Shown: positions 25,442-33,892, numbered from the stretch's first letter. The stretch is DNA of 47,385 bases from CAZEHS01 sp964511875 (GCA_964511875.1 CAZEHS010000015.1:1-47385); one strand, 5' to 3'. Notes: generated by a model from the sequence alone, not told the origin. Numbers and translations are program-made.

Positions 25442-26422
25442 ATGAAACGTAGATTCGCACTGATCACACTGATTCTGTTATTGGTTGCTGCAATTGCAGC
25501 GCCGCCCACCCTGGCAGCCGGGAGCGAAAAATATCTCAAAGCCAATTACGGGGTTCAGATCCTGTACAACAGCCAGATTCTCACATCCACTAACCAGCCC
25601 TTCATCGTTGACGGCACCACCTATGTCCCTTTAAGGATGCTTATGGATTCCTTCGGCGATAAGAAGATCGTCTGGGATAATATCTCCAAAAAAGTACTTA
25701 TCACCAGTGGAATCTCTCAGATGGAAACCCTCTACATGCAGCAGATCGCAAGCAGGAACACTCAGATCACGGAACTGCAGAACAAGGTCAAGACCCTGGA
25801 AGCCCAATTGGCCGCAGCAGAGGATTCTGCTGATGACGTGGATCTTGACAATCTCGAGGATGATCTGAACGACGACTATGAAGATTTTGAGGGTCTTGAT
25901 CTCTCCATCTCATTGTCCGGGGATAATGAAGAAATCACCCTGAAGATAACCATTGACGATGTCGATTGGGACACGCTGACGGCCACTGAAAAAGAAGACC
26001 TGCTTCAGGATATCTGCGATGACATCTGGAATGAGGCCGAGGATGCCGACATCGTCGGTACAGTCAAGGACAGCACTTCCCTTTTAGACAGGTTCTCTGT
26101 CGAAGCGGACGATGATGTCTCCCTGGACGATCTGGACCTTGATGCACTCGAAGATGCACTTAACGATGACTATTGGGATTACGAAAGTCTTGACTTTCAG
26201 TTCTCCTTGAGCGGCGACGTAGATGAAATCACAGTGAAGGTCGATATTGACAGCGATGACTGGGATGATCTTTCCAACAGCAATCAGGAAGAACTGCTTC
26301 AGGATATATGTGACGACCTATGGGATGAAGCTGCGGATGCCGATATCGAATTCAGCATCAAGGATGGTACGGTTACCATAGATACACTGACCATTGATGC
26401 TGGTGATGATGTAAATCTCTAA
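25442..26422 (+). CDS. Secreted stalk-domain protein with two acidic tandem repeats
   Basis: A 326-residue exported protein. Residues 1-25 are a signal peptide ending near TLAAG. Residues 30-90 match the copper amine oxidase N-terminal/stalk domain common in Clostridia (VQILYNSQIL, FIVDGTTYVPLRMLMDSFGD, VLITSG). Residues 94-127 form a coiled coil (ITELQNKVKTLEAQLAAAE). Two repeats of about 98 residues follow (136-233 and 234-326), each with L-x-DDLNDDY or ALNDDY, SLSGD-x-x-EIT-x-K, W-D-x-L, and EDLLQDICDD-W-x-EA-x-DADI. They are extremely rich in Asp and Glu, so calcium or other cation binding at the cell surface is plausible. RBS GGAAGGAG precedes the ATG, and a strong terminator follows. 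Confidence 0.85.
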   Translation: MKRRFALITLILLLVAAIAAPPTLAAGSEKYLKANYGVQILYNSQILTSTNQPFIVDGTTYVPLRMLMDSFGDKKIVWDNISKKVLITSGISQMETLYMQQIASRNTQITELQNKVKTLEAQLAAAEDSADDVDLDNLEDDLNDDYEDFEGLDLSISLSGDNEEITLKITIDDVDWDTLTATEKEDLLQDICDDIWNEAEDADIVGTVKDSTSLLDRFSVEADDDVSLDDLDLDALEDALNDDYWDYESLDFQFSLSGDVDEITVKVDIDSDDWDDLSNSNQEELLQDICDDLWDEAADADIEFSIKDGTVTIDTLTIDAGDDVNL

Positions 26423-26434
26423 AATGCACACTTG

Positions 26435-26485
26435 AAACGCCCTGCATCAGTATAATTGTGAACTGAGGCAGGGCGTTTGTTATTT
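26435..26485 (+). terminator. Terminator after the stalk-domain protein
   Basis: AAACGCCCTGC (26435-26445) pairs perfectly with GCAGGGCGTTT (26468-26478), with an inner ATCAG/CTGA extension, and is followed by GTTATTTC. It sits between this gene and the convergent folate operon and may serve both. Confidence 0.85.
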
Positions 26486-26506
26486 CTAAGGATTGAACAG
26501 ATCGTT

Positions 26507-27274
26507 CTATTTTTGGGCCTTTTCATCCCATCTGGACAGTTTCAAGTAGTAGAAACCCATCAATATCAGACACATCGGATAAAGAAGAGGAAGCTCCAGC
26601 AGGAATATGGATGACATCAGGAAAACGGTCCCTGTCAGGACCTGAGCATGAATCGCCACCACAAAGCTGTCACGGTATGAGATGACCTTTCTGGAGAATG
26701 CGTATATCACTCGCCCGTAGAACATGGTTATCGCGGCACTCAGGAACAGAAGCAGAACTCCATATAAGGCACCGATCGGAATCATGAGCCATCCTCCGAA
26801 ACGCATGGTGGAAACCAGCAGCTTCAGATCCTCTTTACCGAAAGACTCTTTGAGAAAATCCTGATAGGCCAGAATTTGACCGGAATTGATGCCGTTTTTT
26901 ACAATCATCCTGTTTTTTGTAAGATAGAATCCGAATCCCGCTTCCGCCTGAAGCGGAGTCACTTCATCCCTGGGATCCACTACAATAGCCAGTCCTTCCA
27001 TATTCAGCGCATAGGGGATATCCGATGTACTCACCAGATTCCCGTTTGTGATAGTAAACGGTGGGAGATGGAGCTCCATGTCCACTAAAATCTGATCAAT
27101 GGTCCGATTCCATTCTACCAGAGGCTGTATCATTGATAGGCTTCCGAAAAAAAGAGCCACCAAAATGCCGTATTTAACAGCCTTCGATGTCTTTTGTCTT
27201 AAAACCTCCGCGTAATAACCGATATCATAAAGACTCCGGAACAGCTTCACCGGAAACGACTGCTTGTTAGTCAC
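26507..27274 (-). CDS. DUF1189-family membrane protein at the end of the folate operon
   Basis: A 255-residue membrane protein. Hydrophobic segments are near residues 33-50, 160-190 and 200-235. Between the first two lies an extracytoplasmic domain of about 105 residues (PPFTITNGNLVSTSDIPYAL, LAIVVDPRDE). N-terminal FPVKLFRSLYDIGYYAEVLRQ matches the conserved opening of DUF1189 proteins. The start is GTG 27274 in GTGA, overlapping the folK stop, with GGAGGGAC as RBS, so it is co-transcribed with the pab-fol genes. Its role is unknown, and transport of a folate intermediate would be only a guess. Confidence 0.8.
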   Translation of the reverse strand: MTNKQSFPVKLFRSLYDIGYYAEVLRQKTSKAVKYGILVALFFGSLSMIQPLVEWNRTIDQILVDMELHLPPFTITNGNLVSTSDIPYALNMEGLAIVVDPRDEVTPLQAEAGFGFYLTKNRMIVKNGINSGQILAYQDFLKESFGKEDLKLLVSTMRFGGWLMIPIGALYGVLLLFLSAAITMFYGRVIYAFSRKVISYRDSFVVAIHAQVLTGTVFLMSSIFLLELPLLYPMCLILMGFYYLKLSRWDEKAQK

Positions 27275-27801
27275 AACGTCCCTCCTGCAGAAAATTTCGA
27301 AGCCTGTTCAACGACTGCCTCATAGGATCCCAGCTTCCTGATTCCCTGTTCCTCCACTGCTGCCAGATAATCCGGCAAATTGTAGAATGCCGACGTTTCA
27401 GGAGAACATATTTCAATCAGTGGCATAAGGACAAATCCTCTCTCAAACATATGGGAGTGAGGAATCTCCAAATCAGGTTCCTGTACAACAATCATATCAT
27501 ACAGCAGGATGTCGGCATCGATGGTCCTTGGACCCCAGTGGATCACCCTTACTCTGTCAAGTTCGGCCTCAACTTCCTGACAAATTTCCAACAGTTTCAG
27601 AGGAGCCAGGTCTGTCTTCCCGTAAAAGACCGCGTTCAAAAATGGAGGCTGATCCGTATAGCCCACAGGGTCGGTTTCATAGAGTGAAGAAACACGAATG
27701 TCTGTAAATTTTCCGGATTTCCGAAGAAATTCAACAGCCTTCATCATGTACAGGATACGGTCTCCCATGTTGCTGCCCAGTCCCAGATATATCTCATGCA
27801 T
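27271..27801 (-). CDS. folK: 6-hydroxymethyl-7,8-dihydropterin pyrophosphokinase
   Basis: A 176-residue HPPK that transfers pyrophosphate from ATP to hydroxymethyl-dihydropterin, the step before dihydropteroate synthase. YLGLGSNMGDR opens the protein. SSLYETDPVGYTDQPPFLNA carries the pterin-binding Phe/Asn block. WGPRTIDADILLYD contains the Mg2+-binding aspartates, and IPHSHMFERGFVLMPL follows. All are canonical. GGAGGAAAC precedes ATG 27801. The start overlaps folB by eight bases and the end overlaps the DUF1189 gene by four, so translation is coupled. Confidence 0.96.
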   Translation of the reverse strand: MHEIYLGLGSNMGDRILYMMKAVEFLRKSGKFTDIRVSSLYETDPVGYTDQPPFLNAVFYGKTDLAPLKLLEICQEVEAELDRVRVIHWGPRTIDADILLYDMIVVQEPDLEIPHSHMFERGFVLMPLIEICSPETSAFYNLPDYLAAVEEQGIRKLGSYEAVVEQASKFSAGGTL

Positions 27802-28159
27802 GCCGTTTCCTCCTGATTACAACCTCTGCACAGTCAAGAATCCCGGGTATTGGCACTCCTGGTTTTCTTACCGAAACAATGGTCTCCTCAATCCGGATAT
27901 CCTGGCTGAGTACTGATTCTGCAATCCGATGGCTGAGCGCTTCCAGAAGGTTGAACCTTTCTTCCTCTACGATCCGTCTTACGGTTTCATAGAGCTCTCC
28001 GTAGTGCACAGAGTCCTCCATCCGGTCGGATGAACCTGGGGGCAATAAATCCAGGAGCACCTCCAGATCCACCTCAAAACGCTGTCCCAGGACAGCCTCA
28101 GCTTCAAAGAGACCATGGCGGCCAAAAAACTGCATATTCTTTAAACGGATGCTGTCCAC
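27794..28159 (-). CDS. folB: Dihydroneopterin aldolase
   Basis: A 121-residue aldolase that converts dihydroneopterin to hydroxymethyl-dihydropterin plus glycolaldehyde. The family opening IRLKNMQFFGRHGLFEAEAVLGQRF-like block (RHG followed by E) is present, with SVHYGELYETV near residue 53 and NLLEALSHRIAESVL near 77. KPGVPIPGILDCAEVVIRR carries the catalytic-region Lys. The start is GTG 28159, inside the 3' end of folP, with GGGGG as RBS. Overlaps on both sides mark it as mid-operon. Confidence 0.95.
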   Translation of the reverse strand: MDSIRLKNMQFFGRHGLFEAEAVLGQRFEVDLEVLLDLLPPGSSDRMEDSVHYGELYETVRRIVEEERFNLLEALSHRIAESVLSQDIRIEETIVSVRKPGVPIPGILDCAEVVIRRKRHA

Positions 28160-28977
28160 GGCGTGTACCCCCTGACAATCGCATCAGCCACCAAAGCGGC
28201 CCGCCTGTTCTGAATGACATCATGGACCCTGATGATATCAATACCCTGTTGAATGCCGAGCACCGTGGTGGCCAGTGTCCCTTCAACGCGCTGCTCTGGG
28301 GGAAGATCCAAAATTCGGCCGATGGTTGATTTCCTGGATGTTCCAAGGAGAATCGGATATCCCAATGCCTTAAGCTCAGAAAGCCTGCCAAGAACAGCGA
28401 TATTCTGTTCCATGGTTTTCCCGAATCCGATGCCCGGGTCCAGGATTATGCTGTCATGTGAAATCCCTGCTTTGAATGCGATTTCCAAGGATCTTTCAAA
28501 GAATTCTGTCATGGAGGTCATGATATCCTGTGAATACACCGACCCCTGTTGATTATGCATCACAACGACCGGAGCACCAAAATGAGCAGCAACCCTTGCC
28601 ATTTCCGGTTCCCGCTGCAGGCCCCAGATATCGTTGATGACAGATGCACCGGCTTCTAGACAGCGCTCTGCCACTTCAGCCCTGTAGGTATCTACAGAAA
28701 CAGGAATGGATGTGAGTTCAGTAAGCCTTTTCACAACAGGCAGGATTCTTGAGAGTTCTTCCTCTTTTCCTACCTCCTGTGCACCGGGACGGGTTGACTC
28801 ACCGCCAATATCGATGATATCGGCGCCCTGTCCGATCAGCTCGAGTCCATGTTCAACGGCTTTATCCACCTTTGTGAAGCGGCCCCCGTCAGAAAAAGAA
28901 TCCGGTGTCACATTGACAATTCCCATGATATAGGTCCGTTTACCCAGCTCCCAGACCATATCCTTGATTTTCAGCAT
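28141..28977 (-). CDS. folP: Dihydropteroate synthase
   Basis: A 278-residue TIM-barrel enzyme that joins hydroxymethyl-dihydropterin pyrophosphate to p-aminobenzoate, the sulfonamide target. IMGIVNVTPDSFSDGGRF is the signature loop 1. IIDIGGESTRPGAQ is loop 2. VVVMHNQQG, DPGIGFGKT and LLGTSRKSTIG are further substrate-binding blocks, and IIRVHDV ends the barrel. All are intact and of normal length. It follows folE by 12 bases, and its 3' end overlaps folB by 19. Confidence 0.97.
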   Translation of the reverse strand: MLKIKDMVWELGKRTYIMGIVNVTPDSFSDGGRFTKVDKAVEHGLELIGQGADIIDIGGESTRPGAQEVGKEEELSRILPVVKRLTELTSIPVSVDTYRAEVAERCLEAGASVINDIWGLQREPEMARVAAHFGAPVVVMHNQQGSVYSQDIMTSMTEFFERSLEIAFKAGISHDSIILDPGIGFGKTMEQNIAVLGRLSELKALGYPILLGTSRKSTIGRILDLPPEQRVEGTLATTVLGIQQGIDIIRVHDVIQNRRAALVADAIVRGYTPWTASV

Positions 28978-28989
28978 GTAAACACCTTC

Positions 28990-29556
28990 CTATTTCCCTA
29001 TTTGAATAAGCATCATCGCTTCAGCCCGTGATTTTTCGTCTTTTTCAAATCGTCCCCTTACTGCAGAAGTGATTGTCTTGCTGCCTGCTTTTTTCACGCC
29101 TCGCATTGTCATGCACATGTGCTCCGCTTCGATGACGACGATGACACCGTAGGGGTCAAGGGTCTCAACGAGACTGTCTGCAATGCTGGTAGTCAGGCGT
29201 TCCTGCAACTGAGGTCTTCTTGCAACGCTCTCAACTACGCGAGCCAGCTTGCTAAGCCCTGTGAGACGGCCTTCCTTGGGAAGGTAGCCCACGTGAGCAT
29301 GACCGAAGAACGGCACAAGGTGATGCTCACACATGGAATAGAAGGGAATATCCTTTACCAGCACAAGCTCCCTGTGCTCCTCCTCTTCAAAAAATATCTG
29401 GAGGTGTTTCTTGGGATCCTCATTGATTCCAGCAAAAATTTCCTCATACATTTTGGCAATCCGTTTCGGTGTATCCCTCAGACCTTCGCGGTCAGGATTT
29501 TCTCCAATGGCGAACAGAATTTCTCTGACGGCATTTTGGATTCGTTCTTTATCCAT
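28990..29556 (-). CDS. folE: GTP cyclohydrolase I
   Basis: A 188-residue type IA GTP cyclohydrolase that opens GTP to dihydroneopterin triphosphate, the first pterin step. Zinc and active-site residues are in SMCEHHLVPFFGHAHVGYLP and in CMTMRGVKKAGS. GLRDTPKRIAKMY is the N-terminal signature and RPQLQERLT the conserved mid block. TAAGGAGAA precedes ATG 29556. It lies between the nucleotidyltransferase-like gene and folP in the pab-fol operon. No dedicated dihydroneopterin triphosphate pyrophosphatase is in the operon, and the Nudix gene at 35302 looks like a CoA type instead. Confidence 0.97.
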   Translation of the reverse strand: MDKERIQNAVREILFAIGENPDREGLRDTPKRIAKMYEEIFAGINEDPKKHLQIFFEEEEHRELVLVKDIPFYSMCEHHLVPFFGHAHVGYLPKEGRLTGLSKLARVVESVARRPQLQERLTTSIADSLVETLDPYGVIVVIEAEHMCMTMRGVKKAGSKTITSAVRGRFEKDEKSRAEAMMLIQIGK

Positions 29557-29571
29557 TATTTTTCTCCTTAA

Positions 29572-30285
29572 TCACAGAGGATATTTGCCGCGCTCCCATC
29601 GTTCCAATGTGCCTCCGTGAGGCTTCAGAATGTAATGGAGGATGTCACGGCATGAATTGATTTTTTTACGGATCTTCTTCTCCTTCAGAGTGCATTTCAT
29701 GAGTTCATACAGAATCAGATCTGTTTGAAAAAGAGTCTTCAGCAGTTTTTTATCCCGGGGTACCCAGGCATTGTTGATCTTGAAGTAGGTGCGAAGAGCT
29801 TCAAGCATGAACAGTCCGCACAGGAATTCCGCTTCCATCTCATTTTCGGATCTGGCCATCAGATCATCGAACAGATGAGTCAGAACAAATCGGCAATAAT
29901 TGATATCTTCAACAGTCATCGCATCAGGGCCGTCGAAATAAATGTCCCTGGCTCTTTGGAAAAAAGGAGTGGCTTCAGGAGTCCGCTTATAGATATTCTT
30001 GGATTTTGCCAGAATCCGTACCCATTGATGGTTATCCTTCTGGGAAATCCTTTCCAAATCAGTAAGAGAAATATATGAGATATCCAGCTGCAGTCCTTCA
30101 TGATCCCGTACCTCTCGTGTAAAGGGATCCTCTGTATTCCGGACCACTAACAGATCCAAATCATGAAGGCGTTCCAGGATCAGGGGAACCTCATCGGCGG
30201 CAGCACCTATGAGGGATATGGATATGATTGTCTCATCTTTTGATAACGTGTCAATAACAGCTTTCAGTTCCTCAGCTATCTGCAT
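29572..30285 (-). CDS. Nucleotidyltransferase-fold protein within the folate operon
   Basis: A 237-residue protein. ISISLIGAAADEVPLILERL followed by HDLDLLVVRN resembles the minimal nucleotidyltransferase motif GS-x(n)-D-x-D, with the pair D-L-D-L. HEGLQLDISYIS may hold the third acidic residue. The glycine-serine is altered (IGAAADE). The rest (residues 115-237) is helical with WERGKYPL at the end. RBS AGGAGG precedes ATG 30285. It lies 26 bases after pabC and 15 before folE on the same strand, so it is co-transcribed with folate genes, but I know of no folate step for such a protein. It could modify a protein or nucleotide, or be a passenger. Confidence 0.6.
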   Translation of the reverse strand: MQIAEELKAVIDTLSKDETIISISLIGAAADEVPLILERLHDLDLLVVRNTEDPFTREVRDHEGLQLDISYISLTDLERISQKDNHQWVRILAKSKNIYKRTPEATPFFQRARDIYFDGPDAMTVEDINYCRFVLTHLFDDLMARSENEMEAEFLCGLFMLEALRTYFKINNAWVPRDKKLLKTLFQTDLILYELMKCTLKEKKIRKKINSCRDILHYILKPHGGTLERWERGKYPL

Positions 30286-30311
30286 AAGGGTGGCCTCCTG
30301 TCAGTTCATAT

Positions 30312-31112
30312 TTAATCGGAAATCCCGGTGAGCCGGTTGATCAGACTTACAAAGGATTCATCCCTATCATAACAGTTCCCCATGAAATTTGAAACCGGCA
30401 TGAAGCCCATGAGAGCATTCGAAAGATAAAATCCTTCAGCCCGGGCCAGCATTTCAACGGATACACGTTTTTCTTCAACTGGAATTCCATTATCCCTGCA
30501 GCAATTCACTATGGCTTTTCGCTGAACTCCCGGGAGAATGCCTTCTTCGATAGGAGGTGTGATCAGGATGCCATCCTTGCGGATGAATATATTCGATGCT
30601 GTTCCTTCTGCAACATGACCGTTTACATTCAGAAGAATGGATTCATCATTACCGGAAGCTCTGGCAGCCTGCCGCTCAAGAAGATTATCCAGGTAGTTCA
30701 GAGTCTTATGAGCAGTGATCCTGCTGTGCGGATTCCGTCTGATCTGACCAAGTCCGACCTTAAGCCCCAGCGTCCGCTGTTCAGGAGTATATCCCAGAGG
30801 CCGGAAATAGAACAAAGCATTGGAGCCAATGCCGTCAGACATCCATAAAATTTTCAAGGCACAGGATTCCAGAGGCCTCGCATCAAGAAGCTTCATTGTC
30901 CAATTCCTGATGAGTCCGATATCCAGCCCTGCATCGAGTCCCAGAACCGCCGCACTGTTCCTGAGCCGTTCCATATGCGCATCAAACATAAGGGGCTCAT
31001 TGCCCTGCACACGAACGCTCTCAAAAAGCCCTGAACCGAATTGAAGGGCCTGAGAATGGCCCGTATGCTCAACATCCTCTATCCAGTTACCGTTTATGGC
31101 GAACGTTTTCAA
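30312..31112 (-). CDS. pabC: Aminodeoxychorismate lyase
   Basis: A 266-residue fold-type IV PLP enzyme that splits aminodeoxychorismate into p-aminobenzoate and pyruvate. ALQFGSGLFESVRVQG is the N-terminal block. AHKTLNYLDNLLERQAA carries the PLP-binding Lys (HKTLNYL). VAEGTASNIFI and GILPGVQRKAIV bind the cofactor phosphate. D-amino-acid or branched-chain aminotransferases are the close alternatives, but pabB immediately upstream decides. The start is TTG 31112 with GGAGG eleven bases ahead. It begins 22 bases after the pabB stop. Confidence 0.93.
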   Translation of the reverse strand: MKTFAINGNWIEDVEHTGHSQALQFGSGLFESVRVQGNEPLMFDAHMERLRNSAAVLGLDAGLDIGLIRNWTMKLLDARPLESCALKILWMSDGIGSNALFYFRPLGYTPEQRTLGLKVGLGQIRRNPHSRITAHKTLNYLDNLLERQAARASGNDESILLNVNGHVAEGTASNIFIRKDGILITPPIEEGILPGVQRKAIVNCCRDNGIPVEEKRVSVEMLARAEGFYLSNALMGFMPVSNFMGNCYDRDESFVSLINRLTGISD

Positions 31113-31134
31113 TCCGATTTCCTCCAGAACAATC

Positions 31135-32511
31135 TCACAGGCTCAGTGCTGCAATCTGGCCTTTTGCCTTATGAAGGCACTCCTCATACTCCATCTGAGG
31201 ATCCGAATCCCATACGATTCCTCCCCCCACCTGAAACCAGGCATTCTGGCCCTGGCAGAGGATGGTGCGGATAACGATATTCAGATCGGCATCGCCGTTA
31301 TATCCGATATACCCGATTGATCCTGTGTATAAATTCCTGCTTGTAGGTTCCAGCTCATCGATGATCTCCATGGCCCGGATTTTCGGGGCCCCGGTAATCG
31401 ACCCTCCAGGAAACGTCGCCCGCAGACAGTCCACAATATCCAGACCTTCTTTCAAGCGTGCTTTCACAGTCGCTACCAGATGAAAAACGGTGGCATAGGT
31501 TTCGAGCTTGAACAGCTCAGTGACCTCAACGCTTCCGGTCTCAGCTAAACGTCCCAGGTCGTTGCGTTCAAGATCCACGATCATCAGCAGCTCGGCCTGG
31601 TCCTTCTCGCTTTCAATCAGTTCCTTCCGGTTGATCGCGTCCTCTTCCGGCGTTAACCCTCGGGGCCTTGTGCCCTTAATGGGTCGTGTTTCAATGGTCC
31701 TGTCAAAAACTCGTATGAATCGTTCTGGCGATGCGGAAACCACCTGGAATTTTCCCGTGTCGATGTAAGCTGCAAAGGGTGCCGGGTTTACCTGGCGCAT
31801 TTTCCCGTACAGGGTCAACGGGGTGCCTTCGATTGTCGTATTGAATCGCTGTGTATAATTGACCTGATAGATGTCCCCGGACCGGATATAATCCCTGACA
31901 CTTTCAATGGCCCCCAAGTAATGCTCCTTAGTCATGTTCGTCTCAAATATCGGAGAGATTGACCGTTCAGGAAGTTTCCGGACTACCACAGAGGATGTTT
32001 TTTCCTTTATATAAGCAAAAATTTCCTCACAGCATCGGTCCTGATCGTGCTCCCACTCAGAAACCACCATATACAAGGCATTCGCTTCATGATCGCAGAC
32101 CAGTGCCCAGTTATAGAAGCCCAGCCAGATTTCCGGATAATCCAGATCCTTCTCAGCGGTTTCGGGCAAGTGTTCCAGCTGATTCTTCAGATCGTATGAA
32201 AATGACCCGATGGCGCCCCCATAGAAAGGGAGAGGCCCCCTGTAACCAGATTCATATCGCTGCAGTTGTTCCCGCAAGCCCTGAAGCGGATCCCCCTGAA
32301 AGTTATCCGTTCGGTTCTGATATTTCAGGCTGTACGCGTTTCCATTACTTTCGAAACGCATGTGCGGGTCGGCTGCGATAATGGAATACCGCCCCAGACC
32401 GCCCGGATTTACCGCACTCTCCAGCAGGACCGGATAAGGCTTGTCCTCAAGACAGCAAAGAATCTCATACGGATTCAAATCCAGTGGCATTGAATAGGTT
32501 TTTGGATTCAT
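31135..32511 (-). CDS. pabB: Aminodeoxychorismate synthase component I
   Basis: A 458-residue chorismate-binding enzyme that makes aminodeoxychorismate with ammonia from PabA. The catalytic domain has YQVNYTQRFNT, ASPERFI, ETRPIKGTRPRG (the Lys of PIKGT marks PabB rather than TrpE, which has Ala) and ERNDLGR. GGSITGAPKIRAMEIIDELE and GSIGYIGYNGDADLNIVIRT complete the site. ATG 32511 overlaps the pabA stop as ATGA. GTG 32526 is a possible longer start but lacks a good RBS. Tight coupling to pabA and pabC makes a full p-aminobenzoate module. Confidence 0.95.
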   Translation of the reverse strand: MNPKTYSMPLDLNPYEILCCLEDKPYPVLLESAVNPGGLGRYSIIAADPHMRFESNGNAYSLKYQNRTDNFQGDPLQGLREQLQRYESGYRGPLPFYGGAIGSFSYDLKNQLEHLPETAEKDLDYPEIWLGFYNWALVCDHEANALYMVVSEWEHDQDRCCEEIFAYIKEKTSSVVVRKLPERSISPIFETNMTKEHYLGAIESVRDYIRSGDIYQVNYTQRFNTTIEGTPLTLYGKMRQVNPAPFAAYIDTGKFQVVSASPERFIRVFDRTIETRPIKGTRPRGLTPEEDAINRKELIESEKDQAELLMIVDLERNDLGRLAETGSVEVTELFKLETYATVFHLVATVKARLKEGLDIVDCLRATFPGGSITGAPKIRAMEIIDELEPTSRNLYTGSIGYIGYNGDADLNIVIRTILCQGQNAWFQVGGGIVWDSDPQMEYEECLHKAKGQIAALSL

Positions 32512-33095
32512 TGAGCTTCTTTCCACCTTCTGGCCTCCAATAAGAAATTCTGCAGTATCTCCATGCCCATCTCAGTGAGGATGGCTTCCGGATGAAATTG
32601 AACACCCTCCACAGGAAGCGACTTATGACGAATCCCCATGATTTCTCCTGCCTCTGTCCAGGAAGTTATTTCAAGACATTCAGGCATGGATTCCCGTTCC
32701 AGGACCAGTGAGTGATATCGGGTCACCTTCAGAGGATTTTTCAGCTCTTTGAAGACACCCTTGGCATCATGGGCTATCTCATGAACTTTCCCATGGACCG
32801 GTTCCAGTGCATTGACCACACGGGCTCCATAAACCTGGCCGATGGCCTGATGTCCCAGACACACTCCAAGTATCGGAATTCTACCGGCAAAGGACTTTAT
32901 CACTTCAAGACTGATTCCTGCTTCATCCGGAGTCTTTGGCCCCGGGGATATTACAATGCAGGATGGGTTCAGTTCTTCAATAAGGGAGCAGGTGACCGCA
33001 TCGTTCCTGTATACAGCAACGTCCTCCTGCAGACCTTCTAAATACTGTACGAGGTTGTATGTGAATGAATCAAAGTTGTCGATCATCAGAATCAT
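32508..33095 (-). CDS. pabA: Aminodeoxychorismate synthase component II (glutamine amidotransferase)
   Basis: A 195-residue class I glutaminase that supplies ammonia to PabB. MILMIDNFDSFTYNLVQYL is the typical start. VISPGPKTPDEAG follows, and ILGVCLGHQAIGQ holds the nucleophilic Cys. VQFHPEAILTEMG holds the His-Glu pair, with HPEA in place of the usual HPES. The frame is open upstream to 33173, but GAGGAG twelve bases before ATG 33095 and the family start decide. It could also serve TrpE, but no trp genes are here. It is first in the operon, behind a strong promoter. Confidence 0.95.
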   Translation of the reverse strand: MILMIDNFDSFTYNLVQYLEGLQEDVAVYRNDAVTCSLIEELNPSCIVISPGPKTPDEAGISLEVIKSFAGRIPILGVCLGHQAIGQVYGARVVNALEPVHGKVHEIAHDAKGVFKELKNPLKVTRYHSLVLERESMPECLEITSWTEAGEIMGIRHKSLPVEGVQFHPEAILTEMGMEILQNFLLEARRWKEAQ

Positions 33096-33131
33096 GAGAA
33101 ATCTCCTCTTTTTCAAGGCTTGCCTGTTGTC

Positions 33132-33160
33132 ATTATAACTTTGCCTTTTTGGAGCGTCAA
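33132..33160 (-). promoter_or_regulatory. Promoter of the pab-fol operon
   Basis: On the minus strand TTGACG (33155-33160) and TATAAT (33132-33137) are exactly 17 bases apart, 36 bases ahead of the pabA start. A second TTGACGCT lies about 30 bases further upstream. No tetrahydrofolate riboswitch-like structure is visible in the short leader. Confidence 0.8.
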
Positions 33161-33201
33161 TGTAAAAACCCACAGATGTATCATGCTAAAGCGTCAAGAA
33201 T

Positions 33202-33229
33202 AAAAAAAGAATCCAAAGTGATGGATTCT
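33202..33229 (-). terminator. Terminator after the Crp/Fnr gene
   Basis: On the minus strand AGAATCCA (33222-33229) pairs with TGGATTCT (33208-33215) around TCACTT and is followed by TTTTTTT. It begins at the stop codon and isolates the pab-fol operon. Confidence 0.88.
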
Positions 33230-33874
33230 CTAGAGATATTTTTCCTTTTCTATTTCCAGGCCCTTCATATCCAGGACTGTGATCATGTTCTTCTTCACAT
33301 CCACAAGACCCTTATCCTTAAGCTCCTGAATCAGGCGATTCAGACTGCGAAGCGATGTGGCCAGTTCTTCTGCCACCAGTGGCTTCTCCCACTCAATACT
33401 CAGTTTCTCCTGTTTTTTGCTCAGGAGGAGTATTTCATTGATCAGTCGGAACTGGAGAGGATAAAGCGCGTCCTCGGATATTTTCTTTGATTTCAGGTAG
33501 AATTTATTGCATATGGTTTCCATTATGAACATGGAGAATTCACAATCGCTGGAAATCCAAGCAATGTATGCTTCTCTGGGAATGGACAGTACCGTGGTAT
33601 CCTTGATGGCCTTTACTGTGCAGATTCCATATTTTTCTTGAAACACCTCCAATTCACCGAAAATATCGCCGCCCTCCAGAATATTCTGGATGTGACTCTT
33701 TCCGCCGGGTGTTTCGTAAAAAACCTTCACAAGGCCATCAAGTATATAATGGAAGGCCTTGACACGCCCTCCCTGCTCGACGATATCCTCCCCTGCCTGG
33801 TAGGTGACCATAACCATTTTTTTTCTGTGTTCTTCTGGACAATTGTCCAGCAGGGTTGAAAACCTGCGCTCCAC
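33230..33874 (-). CDS. Crp/Fnr-family transcription regulator
   Basis: A 214-residue regulator. Residues about 20-115 form a cyclic-nucleotide-binding-like barrel (VEQGGRVKAFHYILDGLVKV, GGDIFGELEVF), and a helix near 115-145 would dimerise. Residues 150-205 form the winged helix with VAEELATSLRSLNRLIQELKDKG. The cAMP-contact Arg is not evident. Only Cys residues at C11, C84, C110 and C121 are seen, not the Fnr N-terminal cysteine cluster, so the signal is unclear. The start is GTG 33874 with GGGGAGG, 18 bases after the flavodiiron gene's stop, so the two form an operon. It probably controls the oxygen or NO defence gene in front of it. Confidence 0.88.
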   Translation of the reverse strand: MERRFSTLLDNCPEEHRKKMVMVTYQAGEDIVEQGGRVKAFHYILDGLVKVFYETPGGKSHIQNILEGGDIFGELEVFQEKYGICTVKAIKDTTVLSIPREAYIAWISSDCEFSMFIMETICNKFYLKSKKISEDALYPLQFRLINEILLLSKKQEKLSIEWEKPLVAEELATSLRSLNRLIQELKDKGLVDVKKNMITVLDMKGLEIEKEKYL

Positions 33875-33892
33875 TCCTGAACCTCCCCAATG

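Noticed and set aside
33096..33160. Folate riboswitch ahead of pabA
   Set aside because: The leader after the -10 is only about 36 bases, too short for a tetrahydrofolate aptamer.
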